Shown here piece after piece: positions 1 to 7,988 of a stretch of DNA of 64,000 nucleotides. A model generated the notes under the pieces. It did not search any database, had not been told where the DNA came from, and was given only the letters and a program-made list of their open reading frames with translations. This DNA is from Arthrobacter sp. Soil736 (GTDB lineage Bacteria; Actinomycetota; Actinomycetes; Actinomycetales; Micrococcaceae), in the NCBI RefSeq assembly GCF_001428005.1, contig NZ_LMSB01000003.1, positions 56,639 to 120,638 on the forward strand, read 5' to 3'. The number at the start of each line of letters is the position of its first letter. Within the stretch, counting starts at the first letter, position 1. The translations under genes and the position numbers were made by a program.

Positions 1-139
1 CCTGGATCCGGCCAACGTCGCAGAAGCAGCCCGGGCTGCGGGGGCATGGGGCGTGGACGTCTCCTCCGGCGTCGAACTTTCCCGGGGAGTCAAGGATCCG
101 GCGAAGATCCGCGCGTTCGTTGCCGCGGCGAAGTCCTAG
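1..139 (+). CDS. trpF: Phosphoribosylanthranilate isomerase, C-terminal end (partial)
   Basis: The last 45 codons of a gene entering from the left edge; the reading frame begins at base 2 and stops with TAG at 137-139. The visible motif '[10 protein letters not shown]' followed by 'GVKDPAKI' is the phosphate-binding C-terminal part of the TrpF beta/alpha barrel, which isomerises N-(5-phosphoribosyl)anthranilate in tryptophan synthesis. The rest of the gene lies outside the window, so length and start cannot be judged. No other trp gene follows on this side. Confidence 0.8.
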   Translation, partial: LDPANVAEAARAAGAWGVDVSSGVELSRGVKDPAKIRAFVAAAKS

Positions 140-150
140 GAAATTGACTC

Positions 151-179
151 TTGACCGCCGTCGCCGGCTGTGGGATATT
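151..179 (+). promoter_or_regulatory. Putative sigma70-type promoter upstream of yccF
   Basis: TTGACC at 151-156 and GATATT at 174-179 are separated by exactly 17 bases, in an AT-rich pocket between trpF and the YccF gene. The ATG at 238 is about 60 bases downstream. The match is by eye only. Confidence 0.4.
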
Positions 180-237
180 TAACTTATTCGTTAATTAACG
201 CATCGGTTAAACACGCTGATGCGGGGAGAATGAATTC

Positions 238-639
238 ATGAAGACCCTACTCAACATCATCTGGCTGGTGTTCGGCGGACTCTGGCTGGCGATTGGCTAC
301 TTCGTCGCCGGCGTCATCTGCTGCCTCCTCATTGTCACCATTCCGTGGGGCATTGCGTCGTTCAGGATCGCCTCCTACACGCTGTGGCCGTTCGGCCGCA
401 TGGTGGTGGACAAGCCGGGAGGCAACAGCGTCTTTACGCTGTTGGGAAACGTGATCTGGCTCTTCGTGGCCGGCATCTGGATAGCGATTGGCCATGTTGT
501 GACGGCGTTCGCGATGGCCATCACGATCATCGGGATTCCGCTGGCCATCGCCAACCTGAAGCTCATACCGGTCTCGCTGATGCCGCTGGGCAAGCAGATA
601 GTCCCCACCAGCACACCGTTCGTCACCAGCTACCGCTGA
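238..639 (+). CDS. YccF domain-containing inner membrane protein
   Basis: 133 residues made of two copies of a hydrophobic module. Each has 'NIIWLVFGGLWLAIGY'-type or 'NVIWLFVAGIWIAIG'-type text followed by a glycine/isoleucine hairpin (residues ~1-55 and ~65-120), the duplicated architecture of YccF. About four membrane segments are expected. The function of the family is not established; in other bacteria YccF sits next to other membrane proteins. The ATG is preceded by GGGGAG at a suitable distance. It appears to be monocistronic, with the ArsR gene starting 14 bases after its stop. Confidence 0.88.
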   Translation: MKTLLNIIWLVFGGLWLAIGYFVAGVICCLLIVTIPWGIASFRIASYTLWPFGRMVVDKPGGNSVFTLLGNVIWLFVAGIWIAIGHVVTAFAMAITIIGIPLAIANLKLIPVSLMPLGKQIVPTSTPFVTSYR

Positions 640-653
640 CAGACTGGCAATGA

Positions 654-1004
654 ATGGCTAATGATCAGCTCAGCATGATCTTCGCTGCCCTGGCGGACCC
701 CACGAGGCGGGCCATCCTGGCGCGCCTCGCCGAGGGGGATGCCACGGTCAACGAACTCGCGGAGCCTTTTGAGATCAGCCTCCCGGCCGTCTCCCGCCAC
801 CTGAAGGTCCTGGAAGCCGCCGGACTGATCTCGCGCAGCCGCTCCGCGCAATGGCGCTCCAGCCGCCTGGAAGCCGCGCCGCTCGGCGCTGCCACGCAGT
901 GGATGGAGACGTACCGCCGCTTCTGGGACGCCAGCTTCGACAAGCTGGATGCCCACCTGAAGAGAATCCAGATCACGGATAGCGAGGAAGAGCAAAATGT
1001 CTGA
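654..1004 (+). CDS. ArsR-family transcriptional regulator
   Basis: 116-residue winged-helix protein. 'ALADPTRRAILARLAEG' (residues ~12-28) and 'ISLPAVSRHLKVLEAAGLISR' (~41-61) are the ArsR dimer/recognition-helix signature. There is no CxC metal-binding motif, so it is a non-metal ArsR of the kind paired with SRPBCC proteins. Its 3-prime end overlaps the AHSA1 gene by 8 bases, which implies translational coupling, and it probably controls this pair. The ribosome site before the ATG at 654 is poor, so the start is less certain than the family. Confidence 0.88.
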   Translation: MANDQLSMIFAALADPTRRAILARLAEGDATVNELAEPFEISLPAVSRHLKVLEAAGLISRSRSAQWRSSRLEAAPLGAATQWMETYRRFWDASFDKLDAHLKRIQITDSEEEQNV

Positions 1005-1515
1005 ACAACTTACCCCGATGCAATCCAGCCCGGCTCAAACCGAGACCCCTCAAGCCACGCCGCCGGACGAGCTGATGGTGGTCATCACCCGCCACTTCGA
1101 GGCGCCCATCCGGACGGTGTGGTCGGCCCTGACGGATCCTGACCAGGCGCCGGCATGGTGGGGGCCGCACGGGTTCCGCGTCCCGCGGGAGACCATCGAG
1201 ACCGACTTCGAAGTCGGCGGACGCTACCGGGCCTGCATGGTCCAGGAGGAGACCGGCCAGCGCCTTTGGTGGAGCGGCATCCATACGCGCATCGATCCGC
1301 CAACCACGTTCGAATTCACCTACGCCTGGGACAACGAAGACGGCACGCGAGGCTACGAGACGGAGGTGGCCATCGAGCTGGAGGAGGAGCCCGGCGGCAC
1401 GCGGATGACCTTCACCCAGGGCCCCTTCGAATCCGTGGAGAGCCGGGACGGCCACGGCCGCGGCTGGGGCGAGGCCTTTGACCGGCTGGAAGCGCACGTG
1501 AGGTCGGCCGCATAG
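997..1515 (+). CDS. SRPBCC / AHSA1-domain protein
   Basis: 172 residues. After an N-terminal tail of about 30 residues the protein carries the START-like fold of the Aha1 C-terminal family: 'ITRHFEAPIRTVWSALTDPDQAPAWWGP' in outline near residues 29-56, then 'GGRYRACM' and a C-terminal amphipathic helix ending in 'GWGEAFDRLEAHV'. Members bind small hydrophobic ligands and are often co-transcribed with an ArsR regulator, as here. The substrate is unknown. The ATG lies inside the last codons of the ArsR gene, where GAGGAAGAG provides the ribosome site. Confidence 0.85.
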   Translation: MSEQLTPMQSSPAQTETPQATPPDELMVVITRHFEAPIRTVWSALTDPDQAPAWWGPHGFRVPRETIETDFEVGGRYRACMVQEETGQRLWWSGIHTRIDPPTTFEFTYAWDNEDGTRGYETEVAIELEEEPGGTRMTFTQGPFESVESRDGHGRGWGEAFDRLEAHVRSAA

Positions 1516-1555
1516 CGTCCGGCATGCCCTCCGGCGGCCGGGTCAGCCAGCGCCG

Positions 1556-2437
1556 TCACTGGCCTGCTGACTCCAGTTCGCCCCGGAGGTTCCGCCGCGC
1601 GGCATCCAGCCACAGCTCGCGGGCGCGGCGGCTGTGGAACAGCGGCTCGAGTTCCAGCAGCCCGCGGACGACGGCGGCCCGGCCGGCCGCGAAGTCGGCG
1701 TCGCCAATGTGCGCGTAGTCTTCCCGGACGGCGGCCACGTACCTGGCGTAGGGCTCCGGTTCGCCGCCGAGAACGGACAGGTCCGCGTCGCACAGGAGGG
1801 CGCCGTCGTCGTCCCCGGCCTCAGGTTGGTGGTCAGAGGTCAGGCGGACCAGCCGTGCCACCTCCGCGACGTCACCGGCGGGGAGGCCCGCGTCGGTGAG
1901 CCTGAGCTCGGCGAGCCGAGCCGATTCCTCCTCGTCCATGCCGGCGGAGCCCCGGTAGACGGCGTCGTGGAACCAGGCAGCGAGCACCACGGTCCGCGGG
2001 GGTTCCGCGGGTTCGGTGAGCAGGTCCAGCGCCTCAAGCACCGCCAGCAGGTGCGTGCAGCCGTGGTACCGGCGGTGGCTCTCGCTCCAGCGGTCAAGAA
2101 GGTCCAGGAAAAGGGCATCGTGGCCGGCCATCACCGCGTTCCAGCGGTTCAGCAACGGAGTTTTCAGCGATTTATTGCGCTCGCGGGCGGGGATCCTGAG
2201 TCCGCTGGCGATCAGCTTCCGGACCAGGACCCGGGCCTCCACGGGAATGGCGCCCGCCGCCACGAGGGAGTCGTAACGGTGCTCGGGCACATCGTAATGG
2301 TCGCCGTCGAACGCGCGTTCGGGGATCTCGGCCGCGGCGGCAAACGCGTGCAGTTCCGCCAGCGAGGTGTCCGAAATCAGGTGCGAAAAGTGTGTTCCGT
2401 GCGCAGGCCAGAGAGGCGGATCCAAGTATACGGCCAT
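1556..2437 (-). CDS. DUF4031 plus HD-domain phosphohydrolase fusion
   Basis: 293 residues in two parts. Residues ~1-90 ('DPPLWPAHGTHFSHLISDTS', 'AFDGDHYDVPE', 'ARVLVRKL') match DUF4031. Residues ~100-280 look like a predicted metal-dependent HD phosphohydrolase, with 'YHGCTHLLAVLEAL' supplying one histidine set and 'AAWFHDAVY' the HD pair, plus a later Asp in 'LLCDADLSVLGG'. The HD part should hydrolyse a phosphate ester or nucleotide, but the substrate is not known. It is convergent with the AHSA1 gene and single, with no coupled partner. The ATG at 2437 is preceded by GAGG-like sequence (minus-strand reading). Confidence 0.8.
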   Translation of the reverse strand: MAVYLDPPLWPAHGTHFSHLISDTSLAELHAFAAAAEIPERAFDGDHYDVPEHRYDSLVAAGAIPVEARVLVRKLIASGLRIPARERNKSLKTPLLNRWNAVMAGHDALFLDLLDRWSESHRRYHGCTHLLAVLEALDLLTEPAEPPRTVVLAAWFHDAVYRGSAGMDEEESARLAELRLTDAGLPAGDVAEVARLVRLTSDHQPEAGDDDGALLCDADLSVLGGEPEPYARYVAAVREDYAHIGDADFAAGRAAVVRGLLELEPLFHSRRARELWLDAARRNLRGELESAGQ

Positions 2438-2524
2438 GGAGGAAGTCTAGTCCCCGGGCCCCTGGGGTTCCCGGCAGGCGGCCTAGCTGCCGCCTGCCGT
2501 TCTGGAATTCGCGCGGGACGGACC

Positions 2525-3259
2525 CTACGACGCCCTGACTACGACGTCGTCGATGTATTCGTCTCCCATCTGGCGGGAGTGCTCGGCACCCAGCTGCACT
2601 GTGCTCAAGCTCGTGACGCCGAGGTTTACGGAGCTGCTGGAGTACTCAGCTGCGCCGTCGAACCACACCTTGATCGTGGATTGGCTGCCGCTGGCGGTCA
2701 CCGTCATTTGGGCCCGGTGCCAGGTGTTCAACGGGATGCTGGAGGACTTCAGCTTGGTGTATGTGAAAGTCCCGTTCGGTGCGGTGACGCGCAGCCAGAG
2801 CTGCCCGTTGCTGTTGTAGCGGTAGATATCCGCGATCCGGGTGCTGCCCGAGAAGAACCGGAGGTACGGGACGTCGTTTCCGGCCACCCCTGCGGTGGTG
2901 ATGTTGAACCAGCCGTCAGCGCTGGCTATCTTGGTGCCCGACTTCAGCGCCACTGACATTTTGGCGACAGATCCGGAATCAGCGGTCACATGGAGCTTGA
3001 CTGAGCACAGCCCGGTGTGGTGCTGGGAGCTGGAGATGTTGGCCGTTCCAGTTCCCGAAGTGCTCTTGACGAAGGGGGCGATCGAACCTTCGAAGCTTGT
3101 GGCGGCCACCACGTTTGTGCCGGGCAGCGTGCTGGTTGGTGTGGCGGTGTTGGGGTTGCACGTGACGGCGCTGGCGACCTGTGACGAGGCGAAAATCAGG
3201 CCACCGGACAACATCACGCCGACGGTGCCTACTGTGCCCAATTTTTTCAACTTGCTCAT
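2525..3259 (-). CDS. Secreted LamG / concanavalin-like protein
   Basis: 244 residues with a clear Sec signal: 'MSKLKKLGTVG', a hydrophobic stretch, then 'ASSQVASA' and probable cleavage near residue 32. The mature part is rich in Ser/Thr/Gly and reads like a jelly-roll domain ('TSFEGSIAPF' at the start, 'WHRAQMTVTASGSQSTIKVWFDGA' region in the middle, 'DEYIDDVVVR' at the end), typical of LamG/heparin-lyase-like carbohydrate-binding folds. It may bind or cleave an extracellular glycan. Its position beside the polysaccharide cluster suggests a link, but a hairpin at 3296-3329 separates the transcription units. A GAGGA site precedes the ATG. Confidence 0.7.
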   Translation of the reverse strand: MSKLKKLGTVGTVGVMLSGGLIFASSQVASAVTCNPNTATPTSTLPGTNVVAATSFEGSIAPFVKSTSGTGTANISSSQHHTGLCSVKLHVTADSGSVAKMSVALKSGTKIASADGWFNITTAGVAGNDVPYLRFFSGSTRIADIYRYNSNGQLWLRVTAPNGTFTYTKLKSSSIPLNTWHRAQMTVTASGSQSTIKVWFDGAAEYSSSSVNLGVTSLSTVQLGAEHSRQMGDEYIDDVVVRAS

Positions 3260-3295
3260 TTGTTAGTCCTCACTATCTTGTTCGTGTCTTAGTAA

Positions 3296-3329
3296 CCGGC
3301 CGCTGGGCCGGTCGCGGCCCAGCGGCCGG
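3296..3329 (-). terminator. Strong hairpin ending the polysaccharide cluster
   Basis: A perfect 14-bp inverted repeat (3296-3309 against 3316-3329) with a 6-base loop, extremely GC-rich, lies just past the stop of the 56-residue membrane protein. On the minus strand it is followed by TTACT, a weak U-tract, so it is terminator-like rather than a textbook intrinsic terminator. Confidence 0.6.
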
Positions 3330-3356
3330 GGAGGCCGTGCCAGGAGCGAGACGCCA

Positions 3357-3527
3357 TCACAGCAGCTGGATCAGCTTGCCCAAGAGCGAGACGCAGATTA
3401 GGGAAAGGAGGGCCGCAGCGGTGTATACCGCGGCTTTCGGCAGCGGGGCGTCCGGCCGAACTAGGCGCAAGGCATCACACGTAACCAATGCCACGACGGT
3501 GGCAAATCCTGTCAGGAAGATGATCAT
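3357..3527 (-). CDS. Small membrane protein, 56 residues
   Basis: Start chosen at the ATG of 'MIIFLTGFATVVALVTCDALRL', because this ATG overlaps the stop of the upstream 125-residue gene in an ATGA. A longer reading from further upstream would only add Arg/Pro-rich out-of-place residues. Two hydrophobic segments (residues ~1-20 and ~33-54) predict a two-span membrane protein. It is the last gene of the polysaccharide operon. No family was recognised. Confidence 0.6.
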   Translation of the reverse strand: MIIFLTGFATVVALVTCDALRLVRPDAPLPKAAVYTAAALLSLICVSLLGKLIQLL

Positions 3528-3901
3528 CGCGCACCTGCCAGGGATCCGCGGGTCCGCTTGGCGTCGAGCGCCAGCAGGCCCAGGGTGACCAGCGACAGGA
3601 GGCACACCGCCACCGGCGGGGACCAGGTCCGCGAAAAGACCATGGCCGTGGCGACGACTGTGGAGAGCGCGAGGCTGGAAGCCACGGCAATGGACACAGC
3701 CAGCGGGAGCATACTGCGCGTTTCGGGACCGTCCGGCGGGCCGAACCGAAGAAGCATGACCAGGGCCGTGCCGGGTCCTGCCAGCATCAGCAGGCCGATC
3801 ACCACCAGCCTCAGTCCCTCCGGCCCGAAGAATGAGAGCGGTATCGCGGCGACGGCGATGCCGCCCACCGCATACGTCACGTACTTTCGATCAAATGCCA
3901 T
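3524..3901 (-). CDS. Membrane protein, about four spans, unknown function
   Basis: 125 residues from the ATG at 3901, which has an excellent AAAGGAG ribosome site (minus strand) 6 bases upstream. Four hydrophobic stretches follow: 'YAVGGIAVAAIPLSFF', 'LRLVVIGLLMLAGPGTALVML', 'LPLAVSIAVASSLALS' and 'PPVAVCLLSLVTLGLLAL'. The start lies inside the last codons of the 659-residue membrane protein (11-base overlap) and the stop overlaps the next gene, so it is part of the same operon. I do not recognise the family; DUF-type actinobacterial envelope protein is the best description. Confidence 0.6.
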   Translation of the reverse strand: MAFDRKYVTYAVGGIAVAAIPLSFFGPEGLRLVVIGLLMLAGPGTALVMLLRFGPPDGPETRSMLPLAVSIAVASSLALSTVVATAMVFSRTWSPPVAVCLLSLVTLGLLALDAKRTRGSLAGAR

Positions 3902-5870
3902 TGCCTGCTCCTTTGATGTGGAAGACCACGCCGCCGGCCTCATCGAACACTTTCGTCCAGCCGGGGCTGGCGCCGCACGTCGCAATGAAGTGGTCAAGAT
4001 CCCCGGGTGGCGTTATCTCGAGAAGTTCCGCGGCCCGTTTTTGGCTTGTTGTGATGATCAGGTAGGCGCCTGTCCGCTGCGCTATCCTGTTCGTTGAATC
4101 GCACGTCAGCGGGGCGGCGTCGGGCCGTGGCTGGATCGACAGAAGCTCCCGGTAGTCGTACTCGGAGTACTTCTGGAACTGCCACGGGGTGTCATGTACC
4201 GCTTCGATGAGGATTGATCCTGCCGGGGCTGTCGCGTAGAGCCGGTTGACCAGGGCGACTTCTTCCGGCGTGAATTTCTCCATGCTGTCATTGCCGTAGC
4301 GGGTCACCACGGTGGCGGTGGCCAGAAGCGATCCCAGCACCAGCAGCGCAATGGTCCGTTTCCAGCCGGGCGCGCCCTGCCTGTCCGGTATCAGGATCAG
4401 CACGGCGAGGCAGGCCGCGAACGGCAGGCTGAAGAGGTAGAGGCGAAGGAGCAGCTCGCCGCCGTAGGGCTGGCCGGGAATCAGGGCCAGCGGTGCCAGC
4501 GCCCCCACCGCCGCGGTGAGCCAGGCGGTCCGCCGCCTGTGGGCCATGATGGCCCCCACTGCGGCCAGGACCCAGACGAACGCCACTTCGGCCAGCCGCG
4601 TGTAGACCACCATCACGTGGTCCTCGCTGCCGTTGACGCGGTGTGTTACGGCGCCGAGGGTGTTTGCCTGGACATCGCCGAACGATCCGAACAGCTGGGG
4701 CAAGTGACCCTCGAAGTAGGCGGAGGCCACGAACACCAGCCAGCCGATCGGCAGGACCGCGGCGAGGATGGGCAGGTAGCGCAGGCGCAGGCGGCCGGTC
4801 AGGACGAAGAGCGCCAGGACGGGGATCACCGCGAAGGGTGTGAGCTGGTGCGAAGCCGTCATGGCCACGAGGAACCCCGCACAGACCACCAGCAGGACGG
4901 CCGCGTCCGCCGGAGGAGGGCTCGCCATGCCCTGGTGGGGCACCGTGGGGTCAAGTTTGGCCACGGTGTGGGCCAGCGATCTTGTAAACGGCTTGCTGCC
5001 GGTGGGCCAGGCCCATCCGCTGAACACGCTCAGGAGGCAGGCGAGCAGGGTGACAAGGAGCATGAAGGCGTACGCCTGGGGGGACAGGTAGTCCTGCCCG
5101 ACCCAGCTGGTCAGGTAAAAAATCCAGACGCCGGCCCACGCCTGCCGTGGCTGGGAGGTCAGTCTCGTTGCCAGCGCCAGCAGCGGCGCCAGCAGCAGCA
5201 GGTTGATTCCCAGGGGCGCCCACGTCGCGAGGCCCATGAGGTCCCGGACTCCGGTGGCGCCGGACAGCAGCCCCAGGAGATCGAAGAAGCCGGGCCAGTT
5301 GAAGTACGCATCAAGATTCGGGTCCAGCTGGCCGGACTTTGCGATGTGGTCGGCAATGCCGAGGTGCCGGTAGCTGGCCTCGAGGCGGGGCAGGCCGTGA
5401 ACGATGGGATCCGCCGCATGCAGGATGACCACCAGGACCACGACCTGGCCGGCCAGCAGCGCCGGCGTGTACCGGCGCAGATTCAGTGTGGCCACGAACC
5501 CGGCCAGGCTGAGTGCGAGGGCGACGAAGTAGACGGGCGGAAGTGCCTCGACGAGCCCCGTCCCGCCGATCCGCGCGGGATCCACGCTCAGCAGGCTCCA
5601 GATTCCCAGCGCCAGGGCTACCGCGGCCAGTCCGGCCAGGGCGGCCAGCTGCCAGGGACGCGACGATTCATGACGGACGACGGCGGGAGGAACAGTGCCG
5701 CCGTGTTTGGCGCCGCTGTGCTTGATTTCGGCATGCTTGGTATCGCCGTGCTTGCCGTCATGACGCCCATCGCCGTGCTTGGCCCCGCCGTGCTTCGTGT
5801 CGGTGTGGCGGTGGGGTGCGGGGGACAGAGGAGCCGTCGGTGGTGCGGACGGAGTGGGTTCGGGTGTCAT
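3891..5870 (-). CDS. Large polytopic membrane protein, GT-C-like glycosyltransferase or polymerase candidate
   Basis: 659 residues. Residues ~1-65 are a cytoplasmic-looking tail of His/Lys/Gly repeats ('KHGGAKHGDGRHDGKHGD' type). From ~75 on there are roughly 12-13 hydrophobic segments, then a soluble C-terminal domain of ~130 residues from 'NDSMEKFTPEEVALV'. The large luminal/extracellular loop after TM3 has 'RLEASYRHLGIADHIAKSGQL' and 'YFNWPGFF', reminiscent of GT-C enzymes that use polyprenyl-phosphate sugars. Catalytic residues cannot be named with confidence. Its ATG overlaps the stop of the glycosyltransferase-flippase gene by 4 bases. In a cluster without an obvious Wzy, this is the best candidate for a polymerase or a lipid-linked sugar transferase. 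Confidence 0.6.
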   Translation of the reverse strand: MTPEPTPSAPPTAPLSPAPHRHTDTKHGGAKHGDGRHDGKHGDTKHAEIKHSGAKHGGTVPPAVVRHESSRPWQLAALAGLAAVALALGIWSLLSVDPARIGGTGLVEALPPVYFVALALSLAGFVATLNLRRYTPALLAGQVVVLVVILHAADPIVHGLPRLEASYRHLGIADHIAKSGQLDPNLDAYFNWPGFFDLLGLLSGATGVRDLMGLATWAPLGINLLLLAPLLALATRLTSQPRQAWAGVWIFYLTSWVGQDYLSPQAYAFMLLVTLLACLLSVFSGWAWPTGSKPFTRSLAHTVAKLDPTVPHQGMASPPPADAAVLLVVCAGFLVAMTASHQLTPFAVIPVLALFVLTGRLRLRYLPILAAVLPIGWLVFVASAYFEGHLPQLFGSFGDVQANTLGAVTHRVNGSEDHVMVVYTRLAEVAFVWVLAAVGAIMAHRRRTAWLTAAVGALAPLALIPGQPYGGELLLRLYLFSLPFAACLAVLILIPDRQGAPGWKRTIALLVLGSLLATATVVTRYGNDSMEKFTPEEVALVNRLYATAPAGSILIEAVHDTPWQFQKYSEYDYRELLSIQPRPDAAPLTCDSTNRIAQRTGAYLIITTSQKRAAELLEITPPGDLDHFIATCGASPGWTKVFDEAGGVVFHIKGAGNGI

Positions 5871-7987
5871 GGTTTCTCGATTCCAGTCGACTGGTTGAGT
5901 GCCGCTGGCGGAACCTCGACGGGGTCAGCGGCGGGCAGGGCTAAGCTCAGCTTTCTGAGGCGGAAAATGGCGATCAGCGCGGCCGCCGCCTGGGCAGCGG
6001 ACCACAGCACAGAGACTCCGGTAAGGCCGTACTCCTGGGCGGTGAATGCGGCAGGCGCCACCACCAGGGCGGCAGCGAGGACAGCCACGCCCGTGGCCTC
6101 GACGAGGCGCCCGCGCGCGCGGCACAGGCCGTAGTAGACCTGGGTTACGCAGCTCAGAAGCAGCGCCGGCACCAGGACGGGCAGCAAAATCCAGGCCGCC
6201 GCGTATTGCGGGCCAAGGAAGCCCAGAAGGGAAGGTCCGGCCAGGAGCAGGATGGCCCCGGCCGCGAGCGTGAGGGCCAGGCTGGCCCTGAGTGCCGAGG
6301 ATACCAGGCCCGGTTTTGGCCGGACTCCGGCAAGCGCGGTCTGCAGCGAGAATCCGGCGGATTGCGGGACAAAGAAGACGGCTGAGGCCATCATCCACAC
6401 GATGTACCAGGAGGCAGTCGAGGCCGGGCCGAGGGTCGCGGCAACGATCAGCGGAAGCAGATAGCCGGGGGCGCGATCCGCGAGCATCAGGGCGTGGTTC
6501 GGAAGTCCCGGTTTCAGCAGTGCGACGGCGGGACCGGGCCTGAGCCCGCCCCTCCAGTCAGGCGATACGCCCGCGCGGCGGAGCTGGCGCAGTCCCACGA
6601 GCACGCTGGCCAGGGCGCCGGCACCTACGGCACCCACCACTACCGTCAGTTCGCGGAGCCCGGTGGCCAGTGCGCCGCCCAGGGCGGCGAGCTGCACCAG
6701 GCTTTGCACGAGGCTCCGGACCAGGGCTCGGTCGGCGCGCTCCTGTGCGACTCCCACATGGTCCAGCTGGTAGGCGGCGGCAGCCAAAACGGCTGTCGCC
6801 ACGAAAATGGCCGTCACGACGGGGTCGTGCCAGGCCAGGCCGACGCCCGAACCCAGCGCGAACGTCACGCCCGCCACGGCGCCGGCCACGACGACGGTGG
6901 AGACCCCAACGGTCAGCAGGCTGCTGGCAATCAGGCGGCGTCCGCCGTCGGACTGTCCGGGGAGGAGGGTGAGCGTCGCCTGCCCGACACCGAGCATTCC
7001 GAACTGAACGGTCAGCAGGGCGGCGGCCATCACGGCGGAGCCCATGCCGATTTGATCCGGGTGCAGCATGAGCGCCGCGAGTGCCCAGAAAAGGAAGCCC
7101 GTCACCATGGGGACCACCCTGGCGGCCGTGAGCCAGGCGGTGTTGCCGCCCACGGACAGCCCGGCGCCCCGAGGTCGCAGGATCTCGCCGAACATGGCCC
7201 CGTAGTTATAGAGCATGAAACCGGCCCAGTAGGGGAGGAAGCGCGGCTCGTGCAGCAGGGACAAGCCCATGCCCCGAACCGTGGCCAGCAGGGGCAATGC
7301 CAGCATCCAGCCGGCTCGGGCAGGGTGCTTGCGGATGGTGCGGGCCATTCCGGCGCCGTCCTGGAGCCACTGGTCGCGGGCGAAATCGAACGTGTCGGCG
7401 AACCTGTGGCGCACCGCGGTGGTGCTGGAGACGCCCAGCCGGTAGCCGGCCTCTTTGAGCCGGATCCTCAGTTCGATGTCCTCGCCCGAGCGGAAGGTGT
7501 CGTCGAAGGCGACGGACAGCAGCACCTTTCTGCGCATGAGGGTGGCGCAGACCCCGAACCACGAGCGGACGCGGCTGTGGTTGTGGTGCCAGGCCAGCGC
7601 CGCGCCCCAGTAGCCGGGACCGTCACTCTCACTGACAAGCCCGAACTGCAGTCCGTCGTAGCCGCAGACCTTGAATTCGTCCAGGAGGCCGCCCAAGCCG
7701 CCCGGCGGAACCACGACGTCCGCATCGATGAGCGCCACGAGATCGCAGCTGGCGCTCTGGACGCCGAGCATCCGGGCAGCGGGCAGTCCGCGGCCTTCGT
7801 CGGAGATGACGCGGGCCCCGAGTGAGCGTGCGATCTCGGCCGTGGCGTCCGTCGAACAGCCGTCCACGACGATGATTTCCCGGGGCCTCTCGCTGCGGAT
7901 GGACTCCAGGCACTCGCCCAGCCATCCGGCGGCGTTCCGCGCGGGAACCACCACGGACACCTCAAGATCGCTCACGTGGCCCCGCAT
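5867..7987 (-). CDS. GT2 glycosyltransferase fused to a polysaccharide flippase (Wzx/MATE-like)
   Basis: 706 residues from the ATG at 7987 (GGAGGAATGAG just before it). Residues ~5-230 are a family 2 glycosyltransferase: 'VSVVVPARNAAGWLGECLESI', 'IIVVDGCSTDAT', the DxD region 'LIDADVVVP', and 'FRSGEDIELRIRLKEAGY' as the acceptor-side ED motif. After a hydrophobic linker the remainder (~290-690) has about 12 membrane segments typical of oligosaccharide flippases ('GLPNHALMLADRAPGYLLPLIVAATLG' region, 'FVPQSAGFSLQTAL'). The two activities, adding a sugar and moving the lipid-linked product, are usually separate proteins. The reading frame is continuous with no internal restart evident. It is one base from the HPr-kinase-like gene upstream and overlaps the 659-residue gene downstream. 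Confidence 0.8.
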   Translation of the reverse strand: MRGHVSDLEVSVVVPARNAAGWLGECLESIRSERPREIIVVDGCSTDATAEIARSLGARVISDEGRGLPAARMLGVQSASCDLVALIDADVVVPPGGLGGLLDEFKVCGYDGLQFGLVSESDGPGYWGAALAWHHNHSRVRSWFGVCATLMRRKVLLSVAFDDTFRSGEDIELRIRLKEAGYRLGVSSTTAVRHRFADTFDFARDQWLQDGAGMARTIRKHPARAGWMLALPLLATVRGMGLSLLHEPRFLPYWAGFMLYNYGAMFGEILRPRGAGLSVGGNTAWLTAARVVPMVTGFLFWALAALMLHPDQIGMGSAVMAAALLTVQFGMLGVGQATLTLLPGQSDGGRRLIASSLLTVGVSTVVVAGAVAGVTFALGSGVGLAWHDPVVTAIFVATAVLAAAAYQLDHVGVAQERADRALVRSLVQSLVQLAALGGALATGLRELTVVVGAVGAGALASVLVGLRQLRRAGVSPDWRGGLRPGPAVALLKPGLPNHALMLADRAPGYLLPLIVAATLGPASTASWYIVWMMASAVFFVPQSAGFSLQTALAGVRPKPGLVSSALRASLALTLAAGAILLLAGPSLLGFLGPQYAAAWILLPVLVPALLLSCVTQVYYGLCRARGRLVEATGVAVLAAALVVAPAAFTAQEYGLTGVSVLWSAAQAAAALIAIFRLRKLSLALPAADPVEVPPAALNQSTGIEKP

Positions 7988-7988
7988 C

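Noticed and set aside
4539..6134. 531-residue plus-strand frame opposite the membrane protein and the flippase
   Set aside because: Spans two genes on the other strand and shows Gly/Arg/His-rich noise composition.
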